In this document: piece by piece, positions 52,869-60,607 of the stretch | Position numbering within the stretch: the first letter of the stretch is position 1 | How the letters are laid out: every line of letters starts with the position of its first letter | Source of the DNA: Tessaracoccus lapidicaptus | GTDB lineage: Bacteria > Actinomycetota > Actinomycetes > Propionibacteriales > Propionibacteriaceae | DNA length: 64,000 nucleotides | Direction of reading: 5' to 3' | Assembly (NCBI RefSeq): GCF_001693815.1 | Contig: NZ_MBQD01000011.1 | Span: forward strand, 248,001-312,000 | Translations under genes and position numbers: made by a program | The notes under the pieces: generated by a model | Seen by the model: only the letters and a program-made list of their open reading frames with translations | What the model was told of the DNA's origin: nothing | Databases searched by the model: none

Positions 52869-53677
52869 AGCAGTACCTTGATCTGCTCCGGCACATCGTC
52901 GACACCGGTGTCGACAAGTCGGACCGCACCGGCACCGGCACCAGGTCCGTGTTCGGCTACCAGATGCGCTTCGACCTGGCCGACGGCTTCCCGCTCGTCA
53001 CCACGAAGAAGGTGCACACACGGTCGGTGTTCGGCGAGCTGCTGTGGTTCCTGCGCGGCGACACCAACATCGGCTGGCTGCACGACAACGGGATCTCGAT
53101 CTGGGACGAGTGGGCCGACGAGGAGGGCAACCTCGGCCCCGTCTACGGCTACCAGTGGCGGTCCTGGCCCACGCCCGACGGCCGGCACATCGACCAGCTG
53201 GCCCGCGTCGTCGACTCGCTGCGGACCAACCCCGATTCGCGCCGGCACATCGTCAGCGCCTGGAACGTCGCGGACGTCGACGACATGGCGCTGCCTCCCT
53301 GCCACGCCATGTTCCAGTTCTACGTCGCGCCGGCCGATGACGGGGGCCCCGGCGTGCTGAGCTGCCAGCTCTACCAGCGTTCGGCGGACGTGTTCCTCGG
53401 CGTGCCGTTCAACATCGCCTCCTACGCGCTGCTCACCCACCTCGTCGCCCAGGTCACGGGGCTGCGGGTGGGGGAGTTCGTCCACACGCTCGGCGACGCC
53501 CACATATACGCCAACCACATGGAGCAGGTCTCCGAGCAGCTGTCGCGCGCGCCGCGGCCCCTCCCGACTCTGCGGCTCAACCCCGACGTCACGCAGCTGG
53601 ACGCGTTCACGCTGGCCGACATCGAGGTGGAGGGCTACGACCCGCACCCGGCCATCAAGGCGCCCATCGCCGTGTAG
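52865..53677 (+). CDS. thyA: Thymidylate synthase (ThyA type)
   Basis: Makes dTMP from dUMP with methylene-tetrahydrofolate; 270 aa. Catalytic Cys146 in [10 protein letters not shown], dUMP-binding RRHIVSAWN near 127, [12 protein letters not shown] and [11 protein letters not shown] near 218 are all present. GTG 52865 overlaps rdgB. Dihydrofolate reductase, which recycles its folate product, is one gene further on; a DUF1707 protein lies between them. Confidence 0.96.
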   Translation: MKQYLDLLRHIVDTGVDKSDRTGTGTRSVFGYQMRFDLADGFPLVTTKKVHTRSVFGELLWFLRGDTNIGWLHDNGISIWDEWADEEGNLGPVYGYQWRSWPTPDGRHIDQLARVVDSLRTNPDSRRHIVSAWNVADVDDMALPPCHAMFQFYVAPADDGGPGVLSCQLYQRSADVFLGVPFNIASYALLTHLVAQVTGLRVGEFVHTLGDAHIYANHMEQVSEQLSRAPRPLPTLRLNPDVTQLDAFTLADIEVEGYDPHPAIKAPIAV

Positions 53678-53683
53678 CGGCGG

Positions 53684-53698
53684 TAGCCTACGCGCATG
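53684..53698 (+). promoter_or_regulatory. Leaderless promoter of the DUF1707 gene
   Basis: TAGCCT at 53684-53689, 6-base spacer, ATG 53696. It may also drive folA and dinB. Confidence 0.6.
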
Positions 53699-54505
53699 AG
53701 TGAGCTGAGGCCGACGTTCGCCGAGCGGGACCGCTATCTCGACCTGCTCTCCACGGCCTACGCCGACGGCCGGCTGGACGAGAAGGAGTTCGAGGCGCGC
53801 AGCAATGGCGTGCTCGCCGCCGTCACCCACCGCGACGCCATGGCTCAGTTCGAGGGCCTGCCCCGGCCGGCCATCGCGCCTGTCGATCAGCCGCCGGCGG
53901 CGTTCCGGCCGCAGCCTGGCCCGCCCGCCGTGTTCGAGCCGCGCACGAACCGGCGCGGACTGCTCGTCGGCGGTGTCGCGGTGGTGGCCGTGGCGGGTCT
54001 CGGGTTGGCGGGCGTGACGGTGATGCGGGCCCCGACGTCGATGTCCGGGGGCGTCGAGGAGATGTGGATGCCCGGCGAGTTTGCGATCGACTCCATCTTC
54101 ATCGACGGCGTCAGCGAGGCGATGGCGGCACTCGCCGACCGCGGGTTCGACCAGGTCGCCCACCTGCGCGTCACCATGGACCAGATCACCGGCATGGCGA
54201 CCACGGAACGCTCACCCGGTGAGGGCGCCGAGTTCGTGTTCACGCCTGGCGGCGCTCTGGACGTCACCGAGGACGGCGTGGCCGGGGCCCCGGCCGGGGT
54301 TCCGCTCGCCGAGGTGGAGCGCTGGACGGCGACCGCCGTCGAGGCCACGGGCTTCCAGGCCAGCGGCGAGGTCGTCGACCTTGAGATGTCCGCGATCGAC
54401 GGTGCGCCGCATGGCACCGTGTGGGTGTCCAACGGCTCGTCGACCGGGTGGGCGGAGATCGACGCGAACGGCGAACTGGTGTCGTTCCAGACGGTGGAGG
54501 AATGA
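53696..54505 (+). CDS. DUF1707 single-pass membrane protein
   Basis: A 269-residue protein. Residues 5-55 are a DUF1707 domain (RDRYLDLLSTAYADGRLDEKEFEARSNGVLAAVTHRD), then a Pro-rich linker, a membrane helix at about 97-117 (GLLVGGVAVVAVAGLGLAGV) and an extracellular part of about 150 residues without a recognised family (ADRGFDQVAHLRVTMDQITGMATTER, VWVSNGSSTGWAEID). It resembles membrane sensors or anti-sigma-like proteins in layout only. It lies between thyA and folA with its own leaderless promoter, and folA overlaps its stop. Confidence 0.78.
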   Translation: MSELRPTFAERDRYLDLLSTAYADGRLDEKEFEARSNGVLAAVTHRDAMAQFEGLPRPAIAPVDQPPAAFRPQPGPPAVFEPRTNRRGLLVGGVAVVAVAGLGLAGVTVMRAPTSMSGGVEEMWMPGEFAIDSIFIDGVSEAMAALADRGFDQVAHLRVTMDQITGMATTERSPGEGAEFVFTPGGALDVTEDGVAGAPAGVPLAEVERWTATAVEATGFQASGEVVDLEMSAIDGAPHGTVWVSNGSSTGWAEIDANGELVSFQTVEE

Positions 54506-54984
54506 TGCGGATCGTCGCGATCGCGGCCGTGGCCGACAACTGGGTGATCGGCTCCGGCGAGGACATGCTCTGGCACATCCCGGAGGACTTCCGGCGCTTC
54601 CAAAAGGTGACCACCGGCAACACCGTCATCTTCGGCCGCCGCACCCACGAGCAGATCGGACTGCTGCCGGACCGCCGCATCATCGTCGTCACCCGGGACC
54701 CGGACTGGAGCGACGACGGGGTCGAGGTCGCCCACTCCATCACCGAGGCCCTGGACCTGGCCGCCGAGACGCCGGATCGGATCTGCTTCGTCGGGGGCGG
54801 CTCGCAGATCTACGAGGCGGCCTGGCCCTACCTCACCGAGCTCGACATCACGCACGTGCACCAGCAGCCCGAGGGCGCGGCCCGGTTCCCGGTCATCTCG
54901 CCGCGGGAGTGGACCGAGGTGTCGCGGGAGATCCGGGAGGGCTTCCACTTCGCCCGATACCTGCCGGCCCCTCCTGCCGGCTGA
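54505..54984 (+). CDS. folA: Dihydrofolate reductase
   Basis: NADPH-dependent reduction of dihydrofolate; 159 aa. MRIVAIAAVADNWVIG, MLWHIPEDFRRF with active-site Asp28, GNTVIFGRRTHEQI and RICFVGGGSQIYEAAWPYLTELDITHV are the expected DHFR motifs. Two ATGs stand side by side (54502, 54505); the second is taken because GGAGG at 54496-54500 lies four bases before it, one before the other. It regenerates folate used by ThyA, one gene upstream. Confidence 0.94.
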   Translation: MRIVAIAAVADNWVIGSGEDMLWHIPEDFRRFQKVTTGNTVIFGRRTHEQIGLLPDRRIIVVTRDPDWSDDGVEVAHSITEALDLAAETPDRICFVGGGSQIYEAAWPYLTELDITHVHQQPEGAARFPVISPREWTEVSREIREGFHFARYLPAPPAG

Positions 54985-54992
54985 TCGGCCCG

Positions 54993-56327
54993 ATGACCCG
55001 ACGCATCCTCCATCTGGACCTGGATGCCTTCTTCGCTGCCGTCGAGCAGCGTGACAAGCCGAGCCTGCGCGGGAAGGCGGTGGTGGTCGGCGGCGCCGGG
55101 CCGCGCGGAGTCGTCGCGACGGCCTCCTACGAGGCGCGCCGGTTCGGGGTCCGCTCCGCGATGGCGGGCACCGAGGCGCGCCGCCGCGCGCCGAACGCCG
55201 CGTTCCTGGGTGGCCGGTTCGCGGCCTACCGGGAGTCGTCGCGGATCGTCATGGGGCTGCTACGCGAGGTCTCGCCGCTGGTCGAGCCGCTGAGCTTCGA
55301 CGAGGCGTACGTCGATCTCGGGCCGACCCGTTGGGCCGAGCATGAGCTGGAGGACCGCGTGGCGAACCTGCGCGCCGAGCTGACCCGGCGCACGGAGGGC
55401 TTGACGGCCTCCGTCGGTGTGGCGTCGTCGAAGTTCCTCGCCAAGCTGGCCTCCGAGGCCGCCAAACCCGACGGGGTGCGCATCCTGGACCCGGCCGAGG
55501 AACTCGACTTCCTCGCGCCGCTGCACGTGCGGGCGATGCCGGGGGTGGGGCCCGCGACCGAACAGCGCCTCGTCGCGATCGGCGTCCACACCGTGGCGGA
55601 GCTGCGCGAGGCGGACCCGGCCGAGCTGATCCGCGAACTCGGCCAGGCAGCGGGGGAGGGGCTGGCCGCACTGGCGTGGGGGCGCGACGACCGCGCGGTC
55701 CAACCCCAGCGGGAGCCGAAGTCGATCTCCACGGAGGACACGTTCGCCACCGACCTCACGGACCGCGCCCAGCTGGAGCAGATCCTGCGCCGCGATGCGG
55801 CGGCCGTCACGGCACGGCTCCGCAAGGCGGGGTACTTCGCACGGACCGTCACGCTCAAGGTGCGATTCCCGGACTTCACGACCCGGACCGTGGCGCGCCG
55901 GCTCGGCGGCGCGACCGACGCCGAGGACGTCATCACGGCGACCGGACTGGCGCTGCTGGGCGAGATCGACGTGCGGGCGGGCGTCCGGCTGCTCGGCATC
56001 GGCGTGAGCAACTTCTCGACCTCGGCGCAGGAGCGGCTGTTCGGTGACGAAGACGCCGGCGCGACGTCCGCGAGCACGTCCGTGGAGGACGGTGACGTCG
56101 GGCTCAGCGGCGTGCGGGGTCGCGGTTTTCACCCCGGTGCCGACGTGATCCACGACGAGTGGGGGCGCGGCTGGGTCTGGGGGTCGGGTCTCGGCCGCGT
56201 GACGGTGCGGTTCGAGACGCGACAGACGGGCCCGGGCCCCATCCGCACGTTCGCCGTCGACGACGAGGCGCTGCGCCCCGCGGACATCGACCCGCTGCCC
56301 GCGGCAGTCGCGGAGTCCGACGACTAG
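54993..56327 (+). CDS. dinB: DNA polymerase IV
   Basis: Y-family translesion polymerase of 444 aa. Palm residues: ILHLDLDAFFAAVEQ at 5-19 with metal ligands Asp9 and, near 106, SFDEAYVDLG; steric-gate Phe13; KFLAKLASEAAKPDG near 150. The little finger covers about 245-350, after which come an acidic Ser/Thr-rich stretch (DEDAGATSASTSVEDGDVG) and a C-terminal domain with GRGFHPGADVIHDEWGRGWVWGSGLGRVTVRFE, a fold often appended to actinobacterial DinB. No beta-clamp motif of the QLxLF kind was found with certainty; QERLFG may serve. ATG 54993 is 8 bp after folA. Confidence 0.93.
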   Translation: MTRRILHLDLDAFFAAVEQRDKPSLRGKAVVVGGAGPRGVVATASYEARRFGVRSAMAGTEARRRAPNAAFLGGRFAAYRESSRIVMGLLREVSPLVEPLSFDEAYVDLGPTRWAEHELEDRVANLRAELTRRTEGLTASVGVASSKFLAKLASEAAKPDGVRILDPAEELDFLAPLHVRAMPGVGPATEQRLVAIGVHTVAELREADPAELIRELGQAAGEGLAALAWGRDDRAVQPQREPKSISTEDTFATDLTDRAQLEQILRRDAAAVTARLRKAGYFARTVTLKVRFPDFTTRTVARRLGGATDAEDVITATGLALLGEIDVRAGVRLLGIGVSNFSTSAQERLFGDEDAGATSASTSVEDGDVGLSGVRGRGFHPGADVIHDEWGRGWVWGSGLGRVTVRFETRQTGPGPIRTFAVDDEALRPADIDPLPAAVAESDD

Positions 56328-56360
56328 CCGCCGCGTCGCCACGCGCCCATAGCGCCTGCC

Positions 56361-56381
56361 CGTTCGCTGAGGTCGCGCCCG
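56361..56381 (+). repeat. Direct repeat, truncated copy (21 bp)
   Basis: Matches only the first 21 bases of the longer repeat units that follow; ends where unit one begins 3 bp later. Confidence 0.6.
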
Positions 56382-56383
56382 CA

Positions 56384-56443
56384 CCGTTCGCTGAGGTCGC
56401 GCCCGACGGCGGAGCCGTCCGGGCGAGTCTCGAAGCCGACGCC
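56384..56443 (+). repeat. Direct repeat copy 1 (60 bp)
   Basis: First 60 bases of the unit are identical to copies 2 and 3; the last 13 bases, including the second hairpin, are missing. Contains the hairpin GACGGC-GGA-GCCGTC. Confidence 0.85.
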
Positions 56444-56447
56444 ATCC

Positions 56448-56520
56448 CCGTTCGCTGAGGTCGCGCCCGACGGCGGAGCCGTCCGGGCGAGTCTCGAAGC
56501 CGACGCCGCAGGCGTCGATC
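56448..56520 (+). repeat. Direct repeat copy 2 (73 bp)
   Basis: Complete unit with two perfect hairpins, GACGGC-GGA-GCCGTC and GACGCC-GCA-GGCGTC. Identical over its full length to copy 3 located 390 bp downstream. Confidence 0.9.
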
Positions 56521-56559
56521 CCTCAACCCCGTCCGCTGATGGTGTGGGGAGCCGTGACC

Positions 56560-56645
56560 CGACGCTCGGGCGGCCCTCGTGGACGGGTGGTCTGTTCAGG
56601 TGAACGGATGGCTGAGGTTGAGTAGCCGAGGCCGCCCGAGCGTCG
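56560..56645. repeat. 16-bp perfect inverted repeat with 54-bp interior
   Basis: CGACGCTCGGGCGGCC at 56560-56575 is the exact reverse complement of 56630-56645. It lies between direct repeat copies 2 and 3 and could be the ends of a tiny non-autonomous element or a large stem. Confidence 0.7.
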
Positions 56646-56837
56646 GTTCCCGTCTCCCCCCACTGGTTCGACGGTGGCGTGGCCGGGTCCGGGTGCGTGC
56701 CGGCGGGGCGGCCCTGGCAGGGGTTCGTCTAGGCGGGACGCCAGCCGGGCGATCCTCGGGTTGGGCATCACTGCGCGCAGCCGCCCCCCGTCCCACCCCC
56801 TCGCGGGACCCCATCGATCGCTGGGTTGGCGCCGGCA

Positions 56838-56911
56838 CCGTTCGCTGAGGTCGCGCCCGACGGCGGAGCCGTCCGGGCGAGTCTCGAAGCCGACGCCGCA
56901 GGCGTCGATCC
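56838..56911 (+). repeat. Direct repeat copy 3 (74 bp)
   Basis: Identical to copy 2 over 73 bases and ends 54 bp before the DUF222 gene start. Both hairpins are intact. Confidence 0.9.
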
Positions 56912-56964
56912 GTGACCGAAGCACCGATCCGAAATTGTCAGTGGCCCCTGTCAGAATAGTTCAC

Positions 56965-58404
56965 ATGAGTGATTCCATGCGCGAGCAGATGCAGCGATCC
57001 ATCGCTGCACTGTGGGACGCCGCGCTGTCACTCACCACCGACGACACCCCCGCAGACCGCCTCTCCGGCCTCGTCGCCGCGGTCACCGAGGCCGAAGCCC
57101 AACTGGCTGGTCTACGCCTCCATCTCCTGCATGAGGCGAAGCTGGCCGCGGCGGAGAGCGTGATCGATGGGGTGCGGCAGTCGGTGCGCACCACCCCCGC
57201 CCAGGCCACCGCCAGTCTCCGGCTCGCGCAGGACCTGTGCGATCGGTTCCCGCTGATCGGCGCCGCCTTGAACGACGGCACCATCTCGCTGCCCCAGGCC
57301 GACGCCATCGTCACCGGCTTGCGGAAGCTCCCTGGGCGATTGACCCGGGCGGAGCTGACGCGCTGCGAGGAGGAGATCCTCGCCCACACCGACACCCTCG
57401 GCCCGTCCGAGCTGCGAGTGTTGGCGGCGCGTCTGGTCGAGATCATCGACCCCGACGCATCGGATGCCGACGATGCGAAGCGCCTCGCGCGGGAGGAAGC
57501 CGCAGCTCATCGGGGTCGGTTCCTACGTCTCGCGCCGGACTATCACGGCTCCATGCGCATCACCGGACAGTTGCCGGTCGCGGACGCGGCGTTGTTGATT
57601 GCGCAACTGGACGCCTTGATGCCGGACGCCTCCACCTACACCTCCGCCGGGGAGGCCGCGTCCCGGGACGCGCGCCGGGCGGATGCGCTGGTCCTGCTCA
57701 CCCAGAAAGCCGCCAACATCGGAACGCTGCCCAGGCATGGTGGGGACAGGCCGCAGTTGCACGTCACCCTCGACCTCGACACCCTCACCACCGGCCTCGG
57801 CAAGGCCGGCTTGATCGGTCTCGACGACGTCGACGGCCTCTCCGCCGGCGAGGTCCGCCGCCTGGCGTGCGATGCCGGGATCATCCCCGTCGTGCTGGGC
57901 GGACCATCCCGCCTGCTGGATGTGGGCCGGACCTACCGCATGTTCACTCCCGGCCTGCGGGCAGCGCTGGTGCAGCGCGACGGTGGCTGCGCGTTCCCCG
58001 GCTGTGCCGCCACCCCGGCTTGCTGCGAGGCGCATCACATCGTCCCCTGGTGGCAGGGCGGGGACACCCGGCTAGGAAACGGCGTGCTGCTCTGTCCGCA
58101 CCATCACCGCCTGGTGGAACCGGATCCTCTGCAGTCGGAGCAGTCGCAGTGGCGGGTGGATCTGGATCCGGTGACCGGGCTGCCGTGGTTCACCCCACCG
58201 CGACACATCGACCCGGCCAGACGCCCCCGGCAACACCGCCGCTTCCGGCTCCGACAGATCCGGGCCGGGGCACCACCGGGCCCAGACGACGACCCGCCCA
58301 ACACGGACCCGCCCGACTCTCCCGGCACCGGTCCGGCCGACCACCGTTCGGATCTGGACGACCTCATCCGCCGCTCCGCCGCCATCTGGGGCGGTGAGGG
58401 CTAA
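56965..58404 (+). CDS. DUF222 domain HNH endonuclease (REP13E12-type)
   Basis: A 479-residue protein with an N-terminal DUF222 domain (about 1-300, helical, with TPAQATASLRLAQDLCDRFPLIGAALNDGTISLPQADAIV) and a C-terminal HNH nuclease: CAFPGCAATPACCEAHHIVPWWQGGDTRLGNGVLLCPHHHRLVE at about 350-393, with metal His and Cys residues complete. A Pro/Arg/Asp-rich tail follows. This is the architecture of the 13E12 repeat family of mycobacteria, present in many copies and linked to prophage attachment. The ATG at 56965 lies shortly after three hairpin repeats. The stop overlaps the convergent DUF2254 gene by 4 bp. Activity and mobility are not shown. Confidence 0.9.
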   Translation: MSDSMREQMQRSIAALWDAALSLTTDDTPADRLSGLVAAVTEAEAQLAGLRLHLLHEAKLAAAESVIDGVRQSVRTTPAQATASLRLAQDLCDRFPLIGAALNDGTISLPQADAIVTGLRKLPGRLTRAELTRCEEEILAHTDTLGPSELRVLAARLVEIIDPDASDADDAKRLAREEAAAHRGRFLRLAPDYHGSMRITGQLPVADAALLIAQLDALMPDASTYTSAGEAASRDARRADALVLLTQKAANIGTLPRHGGDRPQLHVTLDLDTLTTGLGKAGLIGLDDVDGLSAGEVRRLACDAGIIPVVLGGPSRLLDVGRTYRMFTPGLRAALVQRDGGCAFPGCAATPACCEAHHIVPWWQGGDTRLGNGVLLCPHHHRLVEPDPLQSEQSQWRVDLDPVTGLPWFTPPRHIDPARRPRQHRRFRLRQIRAGAPPGPDDDPPNTDPPDSPGTGPADHRSDLDDLIRRSAAIWGGEG

Positions 58405-59711
58405 GGCTGGGCTGGGGGCAGGACCACCGTGGTGGAGCGACTCGTGGCGACGTACTCCCGCAGAGCGCCCAGGTCCCTCGTGTCCAGTTGGCCGGCCGCC
58501 GCTGTGAGCAACTCGTCGACGCGATCATCGACCCGCGCGGCGATGGTCGGGTCCACGGCTGCGGCCCGGATCCGGGCGGCCAGGTCCACGAGGGTCTCGA
58601 GCACGATCCGCGACCCGGCGCCGTAGGGGCGGATGTGGTCGAACGGCATGTCCACGATCTCGGCGGTCTCGACGAGGCGCAGGTAGAGCCTGGGCGCTCC
58701 GGCGTCGTCGACGAGGATGGTGCCGGTGTCGGGCCGCGACACCGCCAGCAGGATGCCGACCGCGACCTCCTCGACCGCGTTGATGGCCGTGTACGGGTCG
58801 TTGATGCCGGGGGACAGGGCCCGGACGGCGAGCTCGACGACCTGTTGCTCGGCGAACCGCACATCCTGCTCGGTGGTGCGGGAGGCCCCGACGTGCACGT
58901 GGTCCCGGATCCGGGACTCCGCGGCGTCGCGCCGCTCCGCCGGCCAGACGAGCGCAAGCGGTTCGTCGCCGACGACCTGGTCCCCGACCCGCTTGAGCAG
59001 CCGGGCGGAGGCGTCGACGTCGGCCATGTCATGGGCGAGGGCCTCGACGTCGACATTCGTGAGGTATCCGGTGCGCCCGAGGGTGACGACGGCGCCCCCG
59101 TCGGCGGGCGGCTCGAAGGATTCGATGCGCTCGTCGTCGGGATCGAGCCAGTTGTCGGCGACCGCCCGCCGGAAGTCGTCGGTGGCGCCGTTGACCAGGT
59201 TGTCCACCTGCACCGAGCCCGCGATGTGGTGGATGAACCACACGAACAGGAACACGTCGATGACCCCGAGCCCGATCGCGCCGTTGACGGCGAGGTGCGG
59301 GACGAAGGCAGTGCCGTCGTCGGACTCGGACCGGATGGTGCGCAGTACCAGCAGGGTGTAGACGAACGTGGCGACGAGCACACCCAGGACGATCTGGTTG
59401 TTGCGGTCGCGCATGAAGTTGCGCACCAGCCGCGGCCCGTACGAGGTCGACGCGGTGCTGATCACCGAGATGGTGATCGAGAACGCGGTCCCGGCGACCC
59501 CGAGGAACGACGCGACGGCCGACAGTAGCGCGCGGGCGCCGTCGACTCCGGTCGCGAACAGGAACCCCTCGAGGAGGGGCGGCAACGTGAGAGCCGAGCG
59601 GTCCACGGCCACGAGTGCCTGGGACACCACGATGGCCCCCGCGATGAAGATCGCCGGGATGAACCAGAAGCGTTGCGGAATGCCGGCCAGCCAGCTGCGG
59701 AGTCTGCCCAT
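58401..59711 (-). CDS. DUF2254 family membrane protein
   Basis: A 436-residue membrane protein of unknown function. Four hydrophobic helices lie at about 15-35, 60-85, 107-127 and 143-165; the large C-terminal part is soluble, with RALSPGINDPYTAINAVEEV (a DUF2254 signature) near 290 and ILVDDAGAPRLYLRLVETAEIVD. The ATG at 59711 follows TAGCCT by six bases. Convergent with and overlapping the DUF222 gene by 4 bp at the stops; divergent from thpR. Confidence 0.88.
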   Translation of the reverse strand: MGRLRSWLAGIPQRFWFIPAIFIAGAIVVSQALVAVDRSALTLPPLLEGFLFATGVDGARALLSAVASFLGVAGTAFSITISVISTASTSYGPRLVRNFMRDRNNQIVLGVLVATFVYTLLVLRTIRSESDDGTAFVPHLAVNGAIGLGVIDVFLFVWFIHHIAGSVQVDNLVNGATDDFRRAVADNWLDPDDERIESFEPPADGGAVVTLGRTGYLTNVDVEALAHDMADVDASARLLKRVGDQVVGDEPLALVWPAERRDAAESRIRDHVHVGASRTTEQDVRFAEQQVVELAVRALSPGINDPYTAINAVEEVAVGILLAVSRPDTGTILVDDAGAPRLYLRLVETAEIVDMPFDHIRPYGAGSRIVLETLVDLAARIRAAAVDPTIAARVDDRVDELLTAAAGQLDTRDLGALREYVATSRSTTVVLPPAQP

Positions 59712-59723
59712 GGGCAGAGGCTA
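59709..59723 (-). promoter_or_regulatory. Leaderless promoter of the DUF2254 gene
   Basis: Minus-strand TAGCCT (complement of 59718-59723), 6-base spacer, ATG 59711. Faces away from the thpR promoter 15 bp further on. Confidence 0.6.
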
Positions 59724-59738
59724 GTGGAGGGCCGCGGC

Positions 59739-59754
59739 TAGGGTTGGCGCTATG
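59739..59754 (+). promoter_or_regulatory. Leaderless promoter of thpR
   Basis: TAGGGT at 59739-59744, 7-base spacer, ATG 59752. Confidence 0.6.
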
Positions 59755-60321
59755 GGAGCGCGCATGTTCACCGCCGTCCTGCCGCCCGCCCCCGCCGTCG
59801 CGGAGCTCGACGCGCTGTTGGAGCCCCGCCGCGGCGCGGACCCGACGCTGCGGTGGACCCGGCCGGAGGGGTGGCACGTCACGACGTCGTTCATGGCCGA
59901 TGTGCCGGCCGCGTCTCTCGAGCGCCTCGAGGAGAACCTCGCCGAGGTGGCGCAGCGGGCGCATCCGTTCGTCATCCGGCTCGCCGGAGGGTTGGCCTTC
60001 CCGCACGCGGGGAGGGCCAGGATCCTCGCCCTGGGGGTGCCGGAGGGTCACGTCGAGTTGGCGGCGCTGTCGTCGTCCTGCCGGGGTGCCGCGAGTCGTG
60101 CGGGGGCCGAGGCGGACGGCGCCCGATTCGTCGGTCACCTCACATTGGCCCGGCACAACCGCGGCCTCACCGCGGTGCGTTGGCTGGAGATCCTCGACTC
60201 GTTCCCCGGCTGGCGCTGGACGGCCGAGGAACTGTGCCTGGTGGAGTCCCATCCCGGCGCCCGCTACGAGGTGGTGTCGCGGTTCCCGCTGGGCGGAGCG
60301 GTCGGGCGTCACCTAGACTAG
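59752..60321 (+). CDS. thpR: RNA 2',3'-cyclic phosphodiesterase (2'-5' RNA ligase-like)
   Basis: A 189-residue 2H phosphoesterase. Both catalytic HxT motifs are present, His42-Val-Thr44 and His129-Leu-Thr131, at the spacing of the 2'-5' RNA ligase/ThpR family. It probably opens 2',3'-cyclic phosphates on RNA. ATG 59752 is placed by the promoter. Its stop (TAG 60319-60321) overlaps a TAGACT hexamer that may drive the tRNA 20 bp downstream, so it and the tRNA are close but need not be co-transcribed. Confidence 0.85.
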   Translation: MGARMFTAVLPPAPAVAELDALLEPRRGADPTLRWTRPEGWHVTTSFMADVPAASLERLEENLAEVAQRAHPFVIRLAGGLAFPHAGRARILALGVPEGHVELAALSSSCRGAASRAGAEADGARFVGHLTLARHNRGLTAVRWLEILDSFPGWRWTAEELCLVESHPGARYEVVSRFPLGGAVGRHLD

Positions 60322-60340
60322 GGCCGCCCCGCAGGGGCGA
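60314..60340 (+). promoter_or_regulatory. Possible promoter of tRNA-Leu
   Basis: TAGACT at 60314-60319, then a short hairpin (60326-60330 with 60334-60338) directly before the tRNA. No clear -35. Confidence 0.35.
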
Positions 60341-60422
60341 GCCGAAGTGGTGGAATTGGCAGACACGCAGGATTTAGGTTCCTGTGCCTTCGGGCGTGAG
60401 GGTTCAAGTCCCTTCTTCGGTA
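60341..60422 (+). tRNA. tRNA-Leu (anticodon UAG)
   Basis: Cloverleaf with acceptor stem 60341-60347 paired to 60415-60421 (one G-U pair at the top), D-arm TGGAATTGGCAGACAC, anticodon stem CAGGA/TCCTG around loop TTTAGGT with anticodon TAG at 60375-60377, the long variable arm of class II tRNAs (TGCCTTCGGGCGT) and T-arm GAGGG-TTCAAGT-CCCTT. Discriminator A at 60422; CCA is not encoded. Reads CUA codons, a rare Leu codon in GC-rich genomes, and possibly other CUN. Confidence 0.93.
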
Positions 60423-60455
60423 CCGCGTAAATCCGGGTTCAGCCAACCTGTGAGA

Positions 60456-60473
60456 ACCTGAGAAAGCTCAGGT
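60456..60473 (+). terminator. Perfect 7-bp hairpin after tRNA-Leu
   Basis: ACCTGAG-aaag-CTCAGGT 34 bases past the tRNA end. No T-run; it could stop the tRNA transcript or be part of the leader of the peptidase gene. Confidence 0.4.
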
Positions 60474-60556
60474 GTGAAGCCCCCTGTCAGGTCCACGGCG
60501 GGCCCATTCTGTGTGCTGGCAAGCTGTGTAAGTGGCCAGTCGACGTTTGGTGAACG

Positions 60557-60571
60557 CTGAGAAATTCTCAG
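60557..60571. promoter_or_regulatory. 15-bp perfect palindrome upstream of the M23 gene, operator candidate
   Basis: CTGAGAA-A-TTCTCAG is fully symmetric and lies 36 bp before the GTG of the M23 peptidase gene. The same CTGAG core recurs at 60459-60462 and 60578-60582, so a regulator or RNA structure may use it. Confidence 0.4.
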
Positions 60572-60607
60572 AATGGTCTGAGGTATTCCGACCAGAAAGG
60601 TTCCCGC

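Larger units (their letters stand above)
56328..56964. other. Non-coding repeat region between dinB and the DUF222 gene
   Basis: The longest intergenic stretch here, 637 bp. It holds one short and three longer copies of a hairpin-bearing direct repeat (56361-56381, 56384-56443, 56448-56520, 56838-56911), a 16-bp inverted repeat (56560-56645) and the upstream sequence of the DUF222 gene. I found no convincing gene inside; open frames read through the repeats. Confidence 0.75.

Noticed and set aside
56521-56837. Protein-coding gene inside the repeat region
   Set aside because: Frames here read through hairpins and the inverted repeat, give Arg/Pro/Gly-rich peptides and have no start signal.
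56361-56911. CRISPR array
   Set aside because: Direct repeats are 60-73 bp, only three to four in number, unevenly spaced (3 to over 300 bp), with no cas genes.
60341-60607. tRNA-Leu as an integration site with a downstream att repeat
   Set aside because: I looked for the tRNA 3' end sequence downstream and saw no second copy; the following genes are ordinary chromosomal genes.
60423-60607. c-di-AMP (ydaO-type) riboswitch before the M23 gene
   Set aside because: Cell-wall hydrolase context fits, but I could not find the conserved ydaO core blocks; kept only as a structured leader.
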